A DNA stretch of 64,000 nucleotides from Litorimonas taeanensis (lineage in GTDB: Bacteria; Pseudomonadota; Alphaproteobacteria; Caulobacterales; Maricaulaceae): NCBI RefSeq assembly GCF_003634015.1, contig NZ_RBII01000002.1:895597-959596 (forward strand), read 5' to 3'. This document shows, in pieces, positions 9,662 through 17,315 of the stretch (the stretch's first letter is position 1; each line of letters opens with the position of its first letter). The position numbers and the translations under genes were made by a program. The notes beneath the pieces are model-generated. The model worked only from the letters and a program-made list of their open reading frames with translations. It did not search any database and was not told the origin of the DNA.

Positions 9662-9838
9662 CTAGTCCTCTGGTGTTTCATTTCGCGCGGCGGCTTTGGC
9701 TTTCAGAGCCGCCAAGTCACGTTTGCGTGCCCGTCTTTCTTCCTCGAACTTACGTTTTTGTTTTGTATTAATACGCCATAAGCCAAAGAATAAGACAGCG
9801 GCCACGACTGTGATTAAGATTAGGGTGTTTTCACTCAC
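9662..9838 (-). CDS. Small single-pass membrane protein, unknown function
   Basis: This 58-residue protein is called from the GTG at 9838, which has GGAG six bases upstream; a TTG four codons earlier is possible but has no ribosome site. Residues 4-24 are strongly hydrophobic (TLILITVVAAVLFFGLW). They are followed by a long Arg/Lys/Glu-rich helix (KRKFEEERRARKRDLAALKAK) that may form a coiled coil. The layout resembles other tiny helix-plus-charged-tail proteins of alphaproteobacteria, but I do not recognise a family. It lies between the DLH gene (converging) and mnmA (same strand, downstream of it). Confidence 0.55.
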   Translation of the reverse strand: MSENTLILITVVAAVLFFGLWRINTKQKRKFEEERRARKRDLAALKAKAAARNETPED

Positions 9839-9949
9839 ACAAAGCTCCAATGGAATTGCTCATCTTTTAAAGATAGATGTATTTCAACGGGGTTCAAGTT
9901 GAAACGCTGTTATCTCTTTTGCGAATGCGGCGTTAGGCTAGCAGGGGCG

Positions 9950-11104
9950 CTACTCTGTGCGGGTGATCCAGCCCCCACCGAGTGTCCGCGCGGCTTGGTC
10001 GTCATTGGCATAGAACACGCAGGCTTGCCCCGGAGACAGGCCCATATCCGGAGTATCCAATTCAACAATGATATGATTACCAGACAGGCGCAAATGCGCA
10101 GGGGCAGGGGGACGCGTTGAACGGACTTTGACCTTGATAGCCATACCATCCAATTCGGGGCCAAATTCACCTTGGCCAATCCAATTAATATCTGTGAGCC
10201 AGAGTTGAGAGCGCTCCAGTGCTTTACGAGGCCCGACTATGACTTCACCTTTATCGGCGTCAATGCGAACGACGAAGAGAGGATCGGCGCCAGAGCCATC
10301 TGGCAGGCCGAGCCCGCGTCTTTGTCCAATAGTGTAATACATAACGCCGCGATGCGTGCCCAATACTGTACCGTCCATATGGACAATATTGCCTGGGGTG
10401 GCGGCCTCAGGGCGGAGCTTTTCTATCACATCTGTATATTTTCCTGTGGGAACGAAGCAGATATCTTGGCTGTCTGGTTTAGAGGCGACATTCAATCCCA
10501 TTTCAGAGGCGAGCTTACGGGTTTCGGATTTATCCATAGCGCCCAAGGGGAAGCGCAAGAAGTCCAATTGTGCCTTGGTCGTCGCGAAGAGGAAATAGCT
10601 TTGGTCTTTGCCGCCGTCATGCGCGCGGTGCAGTTCTGGGCCATTTGGGCCTTCTACGCGGCGGATATAATGCCCCGTCGCCATGCAATCGGCATCAAGA
10701 TCTTTGGCGACCTGCAAGAGGTCACGGAATTTAACGGTTTGGTTGCAGCGCACACAAGGAATAGGCGTGGCCCCTTGGAGATAGGTATCTGCAAAGTCGT
10801 CAATGACGCTTTCTTTGAAATTACTTTCATAGTCGAGGACATAATGGGGGAAGCCCATCATCTCTGCCACGCGCTGAGCATCATAGATATCTTGGCCCGC
10901 GCAACAGGCTTTGGCCTTTTGTATCGCTTCACCGTGGTCATAGAGCTGTAAGGTGACACCGACCACATCATATCCTTGTTGCGCCAATAAGGCCGCGCAG
11001 ACAGAACTGTCCACGCCGCCGCTCATGGCAACAACGACCCGTGTTTCGGATTCTGGCTTGGCAAATCCAAGCGAATTCAGCTTGGATTTTTCGCCCGATT
11101 TCAA
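9950..11104 (-). CDS. mnmA: tRNA-specific 2-thiouridylase MnmA
   Basis: This 384-residue enzyme uses ATP to place sulfur at C2 of the wobble uridine (U34) of tRNA-Lys, -Glu and -Gln. The PP-loop motif is S28-GGVDSS at the N-terminus. The first catalytic cysteine lies in PCVRCN (Cys120) and the second in [11 protein letters not shown] near residue 216. The C-terminal beta-barrel is complete. The frame offers only a TTG start at 11104 before the PP-loop; an upstream in-frame stop rules out a longer protein and no good ribosome site is visible. It is transcribed away from sciP, sharing a 311-base intergenic region rich in CtrA/CcrM-type sites. Confidence 0.95.
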   Translation of the reverse strand: MKSGEKSKLNSLGFAKPESETRVVVAMSGGVDSSVCAALLAQQGYDVVGVTLQLYDHGEAIQKAKACCAGQDIYDAQRVAEMMGFPHYVLDYESNFKESVIDDFADTYLQGATPIPCVRCNQTVKFRDLLQVAKDLDADCMATGHYIRRVEGPNGPELHRAHDGGKDQSYFLFATTKAQLDFLRFPLGAMDKSETRKLASEMGLNVASKPDSQDICFVPTGKYTDVIEKLRPEAATPGNIVHMDGTVLGTHRGVMYYTIGQRRGLGLPDGSGADPLFVVRIDADKGEVIVGPRKALERSQLWLTDINWIGQGEFGPELDGMAIKVKVRSTRPPAPAHLRLSGNHIIVELDTPDMGLSPGQACVFYANDDQAARTLGGGWITRTE

Positions 11105-11236
11105 CTTATTTGCGAGAGGAGAAGTAATTACGCGTTACCTTTTCAAAAAAATATCAATTAATTTTAGGTCTTTCAGAGGCCCATATAGTGAGGAGTTTGT
11201 TTCAAGTCGACACAAAGGCGCAGAAATATGCGCCAG

Positions 11237-11345
11237 AATCTCCTTTATGAATCAATATGTTGCCTGTTCTGTAAACCTTTCTTAACCGTAATGTCGATTC
11301 TGTTAACCTTCGTAAACAACTGATTTTGTTCGGTTTTTCCGAATC
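11237..11345. promoter_or_regulatory. Cluster of four GANTC (CcrM methylation) sites
   Basis: GAATC occurs at 11237, 11250 and 11341 and GATTC at 11296, so four GANTC sites fall within about 110 bases. About 0.4 are expected by chance. In Caulobacter relatives, GANTC is methylated by CcrM and read by GcrA at cell-cycle promoters. The cluster lies in the 311-base gap between mnmA and sciP (11105-11415), which contains no gene. Confidence 0.55.
11271..11285. promoter_or_regulatory. CtrA half-perfect box upstream of sciP
   Basis: GTAA-N7-TTAA differs from the CtrA consensus TTAA-N7-TTAA at one base, and the second half continues into TTAACC. It lies 78 bases upstream of the perfect box at 11349 and could be an auxiliary CtrA site. 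Confidence 0.4.
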
Positions 11346-11348
11346 AAT

Positions 11349-11363
11349 TTAAACTCTTTTTAA
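11349..11363 (+). promoter_or_regulatory. Perfect CtrA box at the sciP promoter
   Basis: TTAA-ACTCTTT-TTAA is an exact match to the CtrA full-site consensus. A -10-like TAGATA lies at 11375-11380, which puts the box over the -35 region, the geometry of CtrA-activated promoters. It is 52 bases before the sciP start. SciP is a known CtrA-activated gene in Caulobacter, so the match is functionally coherent. Confidence 0.72.
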
Positions 11364-11415
11364 CATCCGCGCGCTAGATAAATTTCATAATAAGAAGTCA
11401 TATAAGGGCAGTAAA

Positions 11416-11688
11416 ATGACTGACCAACGCGTGAAAAGAGAAAATGTTGTTATTGGACCCGAAGGGACGCCTTTAACATTAGCCGACCTTCCTAAGCCTG
11501 ATACGGTAAGATGGGTCATTCGCCGCAAGGCCGAAGTTGTCGCCGCCGTTCGCGGGGGGCTTCTCACTTTGGACGGTGCCTTAGATCGATATGGATTATC
11601 GAGCGAAGAATTTATGGCGTGGCAGAGATCTATTGAGAGCCATGGCATTGCAGGGCTTCGTACAACACGGGTTCAGCAATATCGCTAA
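11416..11688 (+). CDS. sciP: CtrA inhibitor SciP (DUF1153)
   Basis: This 90-residue helix-turn-helix protein represses CtrA-dependent transcription in G1 in Caulobacter by binding CtrA and nearby DNA. The whole protein matches the DUF1153 family. The RWVIRRKAEVVAAV helix (residues 33-46) is followed by LTLDGALDRYGLSSEEFMAWQ, the recognition-helix part. The N-terminal VIGPEGTPLTLADLP segment is typical of the family, and length agrees with the Caulobacter protein. The ATG follows GGGCAG with suitable spacing. A perfect CtrA box lies upstream and a strong intrinsic terminator downstream, so the gene is a monocistron. Its minus-strand neighbour downstream is cpdR, another cell-cycle regulator. 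Confidence 0.93.
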   Translation: MTDQRVKRENVVIGPEGTPLTLADLPKPDTVRWVIRRKAEVVAAVRGGLLTLDGALDRYGLSSEEFMAWQRSIESHGIAGLRTTRVQQYR

Positions 11689-11760
11689 TTTCTAATGCCT
11701 CTTAATTTAAAGCCGTCAATCGGGCTGCGAATAGTTGATAAGAGCGCTCCAAATATGATG

Positions 11761-11791
11761 AAAGCCGCTTCAATTTGAAGGCGGCTTTTTT
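11761..11791 (+). terminator. Rho-independent terminator after sciP
   Basis: A 12-bp stem with one bulged G (AAAGCCGCTTCA paired with TGAAGgCGGCTTT) ends in six Ts (11786-11791). It lies about 70 bases after the sciP stop and faces the end of cpdR. Confidence 0.88.
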
Positions 11792-11866
11792 ATTGTCTGA
11801 ATGTCAGGCCCAATATTCACCTATCCCAAGTTTCACCCATAATGAGGTGAAGAGGGGGCTTGAATT

Positions 11867-12226
11867 TTAGGCGGCGATAAGGCGATCCACTTCGTCAACC
11901 AATTGTCTGAGATGGACAGGTTTTGAGAGAACGGTGGTGTCAGCGGCGGCGGCATCCGACATGGCGACAGCGGCAAATCCCGTAATGAACATAATTTTGA
12001 TGCCTGGTGAGAGCACTTCAGCTTGCTTCGCTAATTCAATCCCATCAAGGCCTGGCATCATAATGTCGGTTAAGAGCATATCGAAGGCGCCATCTGCAAA
12101 TTTTAGAGCCCGTAAGGCGCGTTCGCCATCTTGGCACGCAATGACTTGATGCCCAGCTTTTTCCAAGGCCTTTTCAAAGAAACGGCGCATCGCATCATCG
12201 TCTTCTGCGTAAAGTATAGTAGCCAT
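11867..12226 (-). CDS. cpdR: Single-domain response regulator CpdR
   Basis: This 119-residue receiver-only protein lacks an output domain. In Caulobacter, unphosphorylated CpdR primes polar ClpXP to degrade CtrA-linked substrates such as PdeA; CckA-ChpT phosphorylation blocks it. The acidic pocket is D9/D10 and the phospho-acceptor is Asp54 in LLTDIMMPGLDG. The conserved Lys lies in VLSKPVHLRQLVDEV. The strings IKIMFITGFAAVAM and SKPxHLRxLVxEV are close to CpdR as I remember it and unlike generic CheY proteins. The protein ends in Ala-Ala, a feature of ClpXP-recognised tails. It is transcribed divergently from the N-formylglutamate amidohydrolase gene. Confidence 0.85.
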   Translation of the reverse strand: MATILYAEDDDAMRRFFEKALEKAGHQVIACQDGERALRALKFADGAFDMLLTDIMMPGLDGIELAKQAEVLSPGIKIMFITGFAAVAMSDAAAADTTVLSKPVHLRQLVDEVDRLIAA

Positions 12227-12348
12227 ATTGCGTCCAGAGTTTATATATGTTCGATATTAGGTCAGTTTCGGCGGAATACTAGAATATATGCAGGTTTCCC
12301 GCCAAGTTTTATCTGATGCTCTATTGGAACTGTGATAGAGTTTATCCG

Positions 12349-12363
12349 TTAATGTTTATATAA
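12349..12363. promoter_or_regulatory. Possible CtrA-like site between cpdR and hutG-like gene
   Basis: TTAA-N7-ATAA has one mismatch to the CtrA consensus and lies in the divergent intergenic region 12227-12399. A single-mismatch site is expected by chance fairly often, so this is weak. Confidence 0.25.
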
Positions 12364-12399
12364 GTCACACGTCATTTAGAAAGTTTGGATCCATCCTCA

Positions 12400-13278
12400 A
12401 TGTCAAAAACGGCTTTAGAACAGGAACTGGAAAGTTTGCGGGTGTTATCCCCTGCCTTTACCCTTTCACAGCCTGCGCAATGGCGGGCAGGTCTTATTTT
12501 TTCATCCCCTCATTCCGGTCATATTTATCCGCAAAGCTTTATTGACCGTTCGGGTCTTAGCGTTGCCCAGTTACGCCGCAATGAAGATATTTTTATTCAT
12601 AAATTGTTTAGTCCATGCGTTACAGCAGGCGCACCGCTTTTGGCGGCCCGGTTCCCGCGTTGTTATGTTGATGTGAATAGAGGAGAAGATGAGCTGCCGA
12701 GTGCTTGGGTGAAAGGCCCCTCCAAGCCGAGTGTGCGCGCGCAAGCGGGATTAGGGGTAATCCCAACCCATATGAGCGAATCCGTGGAGATTTATCGCCG
12801 TCCTTTGAATCTTGAAATTGCCGAATTGCGATTGGAACATCTTTACCGCCCCTATCACCAAGCTCTACAAGACTTGATTGACGATAGCGTTTCACGATTT
12901 GGACAGGCCTTATTAATTGACTGTCATTCTATGCCGGGCTTCTCGCCTATGGGGGCGCGCCGCCCTGATATTATTTTAGGGGATCGTTTTGGTAAATCCT
13001 GTCACCCCGATACGCTTGCCCGTATACAGGGTATTTTTCGTTCAGCAGGCTATACAGTCTCAACAAATTATCCTTATGCGGGAGGGTTCGTAACCACCCA
13101 TTATGGCCGGCCAGAAACGGGTGTTGAAGCGCTCCAAATAGAAATAAATCGAGATTTATATTTGAATCCCGTCACTTTAGCCCCGAAACGGGGCTATGAC
13201 CGCTTGGCAAATGACCTCGCGCGCATAATTCAAACAATAATCTATCAATCTATCCCTGATAGCCGTGCGGCCCAATAG
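12400..13278 (+). CDS. N-formylglutamate amidohydrolase family protein
   Basis: This 292-residue member of the FGase family (PF05013) consists of metal-dependent amidases of the HutG type that release formate or act on related N-acyl amino acids. Typical strings include SSPHSGHIYP (about residue 32), RNEDIFIHKLF, VDVNRGEDELP and LIDCHSMPG; the His, Glu and Asp in these are the likely metal ligands. QIEINRDLYL near the C-terminus is also conserved. The ATG at 12400 is preferred over an upstream in-frame TTG at 12385. No other hut gene is nearby, so a role in histidine degradation is not supported. Divergent pairing with cpdR is an arrangement I recall from other alphaproteobacteria. Confidence 0.88.
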   Translation: MSKTALEQELESLRVLSPAFTLSQPAQWRAGLIFSSPHSGHIYPQSFIDRSGLSVAQLRRNEDIFIHKLFSPCVTAGAPLLAARFPRCYVDVNRGEDELPSAWVKGPSKPSVRAQAGLGVIPTHMSESVEIYRRPLNLEIAELRLEHLYRPYHQALQDLIDDSVSRFGQALLIDCHSMPGFSPMGARRPDIILGDRFGKSCHPDTLARIQGIFRSAGYTVSTNYPYAGGFVTTHYGRPETGVEALQIEINRDLYLNPVTLAPKRGYDRLANDLARIIQTIIYQSIPDSRAAQ

Positions 13279-13482
13279 AGAGACCTTAGCTTTGCACGAG
13301 TGAGCATTAGCAGGGCGATTGTCCCATTACGGTACAGAGAACTTAGGATTTCTCATATGTCAGGCGAGTAGTTGAAAATCTTTCGGTCATTTCTAAGGGG
13401 AAAAGGGAATTTTTCGGCCTTTTTTCACGCGAACAACCCTCAGGAGAATTAATTTAGTCAAATTTCGCCTAATTCCTGCTCT

Positions 13483-13499
13483 CTGGCACAAGGATTGCT
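13483..13499 (+). promoter_or_regulatory. Near-ideal sigma-54 (RpoN) promoter
   Basis: CTGGCAC-N5-TTGCT carries the invariant GG (13485-13486) and GC (13497-13498) with the exact sigma-54 spacing and matches the core consensus at every position except the G after TGGCAC. Transcription would start near 13510, about 28 bases before the XRE start codon. Confidence 0.7.
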
Positions 13500-13537
13500 G
13501 AGTAAGGAGCGTAATAAAAATAGATAGGGTGACTAAA

Positions 13538-13942
13538 ATGACCAGTGAAATCGATCTTTATGTAGGGAAACGCCTTCGTCGTCGCCGTCGTCTTTTAGGC
13601 CTGACGCAGCAAAGTTTGGCCGAGCAGGTGGGCATTCGTTTTCAGCAAATTCAAAAATATGAATGTGGCGCAAATCGTGTGTCAGCGGCGCGGCTTTTTG
13701 AATTATCCGAAGCACTGTCGGTGCCAATTCAGTATTTCTATGAAGGTCTATCCTCTCATGACCCGCTTTTCCATGATCCAGATCCAGATGTTATCGCGCC
13801 TGATGTCTTGTCAAAGAAAGAAACTATGGATCTTGTGCGGGCTTATTACTCTATGGGTGAAGCGCCGCGTAAGCACCTTTTAGATTTAGCAAAATCTCTA
13901 GAAGCCAATACAAAGCCGAATTTACGGCTTGTATCGACTTAA
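13538..13942 (+). CDS. XRE-family transcriptional regulator (PraR/SinR-like)
   Basis: This 134-residue protein has a Cro/C1-type helix-turn-helix at residues 7-62 (GKRLRRRRRLLGLTQQSLAE, then FQQIQKYECGANRVSAARL). A helical C-terminal tail of about 65 residues includes VRAYYSMGEAPRKHLLDLAKSL. The same layout occurs in rhizobial PraR-type regulators and Caulobacter homologues that control attachment, quorum sensing or motility genes. The ATG at 13538 is chosen because AGGGTGA lies five bases upstream; a GTG three codons earlier overlaps that ribosome site. A sigma-54 promoter precedes it, unusual for this family. Targets are unknown. Confidence 0.87.
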   Translation: MTSEIDLYVGKRLRRRRRLLGLTQQSLAEQVGIRFQQIQKYECGANRVSAARLFELSEALSVPIQYFYEGLSSHDPLFHDPDPDVIAPDVLSKKETMDLVRAYYSMGEAPRKHLLDLAKSLEANTKPNLRLVST

Positions 13943-13982
13943 TCTATTTCCTCTCTTTTTAAGGTCATGTTAGGCTTGCCTT

Positions 13983-14837
13983 ATGACCTTATCACCCCAA
14001 GCATTAGAGCTAGACATTAATGCGCGTCTTGAATTTATGGGCGCGCTTTCAAATGCGGCGCGGGCCATTACTTTGCCGCTCTTTCAAAGTCCCGAAGGTA
14101 TAGTCAATAAGGCAGAAAAAACGGGTGTGACAGGCGAGGCCTATGACCCTGTAACTAAGGCTGACATAGAAGCGGAAATCGCCCTGCGCAAAATGATAAC
14201 AGCGCAGTTCCCTCAAGATAGTATCGAAGGGGAAGAGTGCCCTGATTATGTCGGCGAGAACGATTTTTCTTGGACCCTAGACCCGATTGATGGCACGCGT
14301 GCCTTTGTCGCCGGTGTACCGGTCTGGAGCACGTTAATCGCCTTATCTTATAAGGGGCAGCCAGTCCTTGGGTTAATCGATGTCGCCGCGCTTGATAAAT
14401 GTTATTTCGGCCGCACAGATGCCGCGAATAAATCGGCTTGGTGTATCCATAAAGGAGAGGCCGTGTCTCTCAAAACATCGCCTTGTGATGATTTAAGAGA
14501 CGCTATTTTAGGCTGTACAGAACCTTTATCTATGTTGAAGCCCGGAGAATTAGCCGCCTATAATATTATTCGGCGCGGCGTGAAATTTTCTCGATTAGGT
14601 CTGGATGCACTCGGCTATGCGCTGATTGCTGAGGGACGAATGAATATTGTAATAGAAGCCCTTCTTAAACCGTGCGACGTCAGAGCGCTTATGCCTGTGA
14701 TTGAAGGCGCGGGCGGGAAAATGACGAATTGGTATGGCGGTTCCCCTGTCGATGGGGGACGCGTGGTGGCGGTTAGTGATGCGGCTTTATTGCCAGAACT
14801 GTATACTTATTTACAGCGGGCTATGGACCCGAGGTAA
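13983..14837 (+). CDS. hisN: Inositol monophosphatase-family phosphatase, HisN-like
   Basis: This 284-residue enzyme of the Mg2+/Li+-dependent phosphatase superfamily has the two metal-site motifs GEE (about residue 83) and WTLDPIDGTRAFVAG (about residues 98-112). The third motif, KPCDVRALMPVIEGAGG, lies near residue 230. The TRAFVAGVPVWSTLIAL string is typical of bacterial histidinol-phosphate phosphatases (HisN) rather than inositol or CysQ phosphatases, so the eighth step of histidine synthesis is the likely role. It lies 40 bases downstream of the XRE gene on the same strand. No other his gene is present, so the substrate is a family-level inference. Confidence 0.78.
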   Translation: MTLSPQALELDINARLEFMGALSNAARAITLPLFQSPEGIVNKAEKTGVTGEAYDPVTKADIEAEIALRKMITAQFPQDSIEGEECPDYVGENDFSWTLDPIDGTRAFVAGVPVWSTLIALSYKGQPVLGLIDVAALDKCYFGRTDAANKSAWCIHKGEAVSLKTSPCDDLRDAILGCTEPLSMLKPGELAAYNIIRRGVKFSRLGLDALGYALIAEGRMNIVIEALLKPCDVRALMPVIEGAGGKMTNWYGGSPVDGGRVVAVSDAALLPELYTYLQRAMDPR

Positions 14838-14859
14838 AGCCATATTAGGCCGCGAAAAT

Positions 14860-15834
14860 TTAAAGGGCTTGTTCTTCGAGGAATTTATCTATCAACGCCA
14901 AGAAGTGATTGCGATACGCATCTTTTTCTAAGAAGAGCTCATGTAATGCGCCAGGGATAACATCATAAGCCACCCCCGCATTTTTCGCGAATTCTTCGAC
15001 CGAGCTAGGGTCCACAATCGGGTCGGCCCCCGCCGCGACCAAGAGGCCGGGGACGCGAAGGTTTTCAGCATTACGGTTTACATAGGCCATTGAAGAGAGC
15101 GCTGCGCTTATCCAGCCAAATGTAGGTTGCCCTACGCGTAGACGCGGGACACTTAAAAAATAGCTCGACCAAATCTTGTAACGATCTTTATCCGTCGTGA
15201 GTTTATTGGCCGTGAAGGAAACAGGCATGCCGTTTCGCTGTGATTGGAAAGGTAGGTTTTTCTCGCCTAATCCAACTTTTGCTAGCCCTGCAATGACCCA
15301 GCGCATAAGCGGCGTTTCAAGGTCGAAAAGGCCAAGCATGGGCGCGCTACAGATGACCGCAGACGGCGCTAGAACCCCGCTTAATATGGATTGTAGAACA
15401 ATGGTTCCGCCCATTGAATGCCCCATGGCAATATGGGGACGCGGTAGATAGGCATCGAATTGTTTTGTCATATCAGACAAATCATCCGCATAGGTTTGGA
15501 AACTGTCGATATAGCTTTTTAATTTATCAGGTAATACGCGATCAGATAAACCTTGACCGCGAGGGTCAACCATAAATACACAAAATCCACGTGCAGTTAA
15601 ATCGTGTATGGTTTCCCAGTATTTTTCAATAAATTCGGTTCGCCCCGGCGAGAATATAATAGTACCGCGTGGTGATTTTGTCTCGGGTTGAGCTAATAAC
15701 ACACGAAGCGTTATGCCGTCCTTTGTCGGGACGAAATAAGTCTTAGCTCGCTCATCAAGTCCGGTGGGGAGTGGGCGTCCGCCGGGTTGAATGATCTCAG
15801 CGGCGTCAAATGGCGGCACTACGCTTTGCATCAT
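14860..15834 (-). CDS. Alpha/beta hydrolase, lysophospholipase-like (PldB/monoacylglycerol lipase type)
   Basis: This serine hydrolase of about 324 residues has the nucleophile elbow GHSMGG in its middle. The oxyanion-region string is TIIFSPGRTEFIEKYWETI, the DPRGQGLSDR motif is typical of lysophospholipases, and a C-terminal VIPGALHELFLE carries the catalytic His. The Asp is likely in GADPIVDPSS. The frame opens upstream with a TTG at 15906 that would overlap the SCP2 gene by 38 bases. The ATG at 15834 (adjacent ATG at 15831) gives a more usual N-terminus and is preferred, although its ribosome site is poor. It is downstream of the SCP2 gene on the same strand, which suggests a shared lipid-related transcript. 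Confidence 0.84.
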   Translation of the reverse strand: MMQSVVPPFDAAEIIQPGGRPLPTGLDERAKTYFVPTKDGITLRVLLAQPETKSPRGTIIFSPGRTEFIEKYWETIHDLTARGFCVFMVDPRGQGLSDRVLPDKLKSYIDSFQTYADDLSDMTKQFDAYLPRPHIAMGHSMGGTIVLQSILSGVLAPSAVICSAPMLGLFDLETPLMRWVIAGLAKVGLGEKNLPFQSQRNGMPVSFTANKLTTDKDRYKIWSSYFLSVPRLRVGQPTFGWISAALSSMAYVNRNAENLRVPGLLVAAGADPIVDPSSVEEFAKNAGVAYDVIPGALHELFLEKDAYRNHFLALIDKFLEEQAL

Positions 15835-15868
15835 GAATGTGGCCGCGCCAAAGGCACGGCCAATCAAA

Positions 15869-16162
15869 TTACATGTTTGAAAAGAGGCTTTGAAGGCCCA
15901 TTGCAACTGACATATCGCCAGTGACTTTGAGTTTTCCTGACATGAACGCCATCATAGGGTCCAAATTGCCAGAGGCCAAAGCTACGAAATCGTCCTTAGA
16001 AACATTAATGACACAATCTGCATCATCATCAGAAACTTTGGCTTCTGTACCTTGTGCCCAAACAGCGCCTTCGCCGTCAAAATCAAATTTTACAGATTTA
16101 TCAATGCCGCCGGCCTTGCCGAGCGCTTCTGTCATTTTTGCTGCGATTTCTGAATTTTCCAT
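15869..16162 (-). CDS. SCP2 sterol-binding domain protein
   Basis: This 97-residue protein consists of a single SCP2 domain (PF02036), a small hydrophobic-pocket fold that binds sterols, fatty acyl chains or acyl-CoA. Recognisable parts are KFDFDGEGAVWAQ, DCVINVSKDDFVALASG and the C-terminal KLKVTGDMSVAMGLQSLF. It is a stand-alone cytoplasmic protein with no signal. The ATG at 16162 has AGGATACC-type purines upstream. It is probably co-transcribed with the lipase-like gene downstream. The ligand is unknown. Confidence 0.9.
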   Translation of the reverse strand: MENSEIAAKMTEALGKAGGIDKSVKFDFDGEGAVWAQGTEAKVSDDDADCVINVSKDDFVALASGNLDPMMAFMSGKLKVTGDMSVAMGLQSLFSNM

Positions 16163-16271
16163 AAGGGTATCCTCTACTAAGTATTAGGTCTTATCTAGGG
16201 TTATGCCGAAAAATCGCAAGGGGGCTAGTCCTTTTTGCCCTATAGACGCGCATGATGACTATAAAGGCTTG

Positions 16272-17147
16272 CTATAAGGGTTTGCGGAATTTCAATGTTG
16301 CACGATCACTTTCACCGATATTTTTGTAAAGTTCCGCATTAAAATCAACGGCTTCGGGTGACCCAGCTTTTGGCGTAGCGGAACGCGGCGGCAAAGTCCA
16401 AACGCCCATTGGGTGGTCGGCCGTGTCTTTTGGATTTGCATTGATTTCGCTTGAGGCCACAAATTCAAATCCTGCTCGTATGGCAGCGTCTTTCATATAG
16501 CTTTCTTGCACATAGCCCGTGCGGCCATTGGGATCTTGTACGGCAGCTTCTGGCAGACGATGCTCAACTATACCCAGCGTACCACCGGGTTTCAGAGCCG
16601 CATAAAATTGGTTCATCGCTTGTTCGTAATATCCGCCGCCCATCCAATTGTGGACGTTCCGGAATGTCAGAATAACATCAATAGAGGCATCTGGTAAAAT
16701 TGGCCCGTGATCTTTGTAAAAAGCTCCATACTCGATGTCGCCATATACGGATGTATCACTATAGGCCTCTTTATAGGCGGCAATGCGTTCGTCTAGACGC
16801 TCACTTTTCCCTTTAGGGTATAATACAGCAACGTAAGTGCCGTCATTTTCTGCGTAATAAGGGGCAAGAATTTTTGAATACCAACCGGGCCAGATTTCTG
16901 CGACTTTTTTGCCAGGCTCCACGCCAAAGAACTCCAAGGTTGGAAGAGGGTTCCGGAAAGCGTCGCGAGGGCGATCAGAATCACGGCGGGGGTTAGCGAT
17001 AACCTCTGCGAGAGTGACAGGCGCAAGCGCTTGCGTTTCGGTTTCTGTGTCCACTGTTTCTGTTGAGACTGTTTCGCCAGAACAGGCAATGAGGGCTAAT
17101 GTCGCCGCGCCTATGGCTGTTAGCTTAAGCAAAGAAGTCAATTTCAT
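16272..17147 (-). CDS. Lipoprotein-like class I SAM methyltransferase family protein (COG4798 type)
   Basis: This 291-residue protein starts at an ATG (17147) with GGAGA at proper spacing. A signal peptide ends in LALIAC, a lipobox with Cys at about residue 23. The mature part has a Rossmann methyltransferase fold: VAEIWPGWYSKILAPYYAENDGTY replaces the usual glycine-rich SAM loop, DASIDVILTFRNVHNW is the motif-IV region, and ALKPGGTLGIVEHR is motif V/VI. This family of exported predicted methyltransferases is common in alpha- and gammaproteobacteria. SAM is not expected in the periplasm, so its chemistry is puzzling. The longer open frame upstream of this ATG has no signal and is not used. 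Confidence 0.82.
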   Translation of the reverse strand: MKLTSLLKLTAIGAATLALIACSGETVSTETVDTETETQALAPVTLAEVIANPRRDSDRPRDAFRNPLPTLEFFGVEPGKKVAEIWPGWYSKILAPYYAENDGTYVAVLYPKGKSERLDERIAAYKEAYSDTSVYGDIEYGAFYKDHGPILPDASIDVILTFRNVHNWMGGGYYEQAMNQFYAALKPGGTLGIVEHRLPEAAVQDPNGRTGYVQESYMKDAAIRAGFEFVASSEINANPKDTADHPMGVWTLPPRSATPKAGSPEAVDFNAELYKNIGESDRATLKFRKPL

Positions 17148-17264
17148 ATTCGTCTCCGATAGATAGCCCATGAAAGGGAGCGTAAGTCCGCCTGTCAGTA
17201 GTTGAAGGCTTTTGTGACGGAAAGAGCGGAAGGGCACAATGACAAAAATTTCACACTTAGTTGA

Positions 17265-17293
17265 CTTGAACCTTAGGATTTTAATCCCACCTT
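17265..17293 (+). promoter_or_regulatory. Candidate heat-shock (RpoH) promoter of hsp20
   Basis: CTTGAAC at 17265-17271 matches the sigma-32 -35 element, and CCCACCTT at 17286-17293 partly matches the CCCCAT -10. Spacing is 14 bases. Transcription from here would give a leader of about 85 bases containing both hairpins of the ROSE-like element. Confidence 0.42.
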
Positions 17294-17315
17294 TCTCTTG
17301 CAAGTCGCCAATCGG

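Noticed and set aside
10172-10951. 259-codon frame antisense to mnmA
   Set aside because: It is complementary to conserved MnmA coding sequence, has no ribosome site and no recognisable domains.
12349-12363. CtrA control of cpdR or the N-formylglutamate amidohydrolase as a firm claim
   Set aside because: The site has one mismatch, and single-mismatch sites are frequent in AT-rich gaps; kept only as a low-confidence feature.
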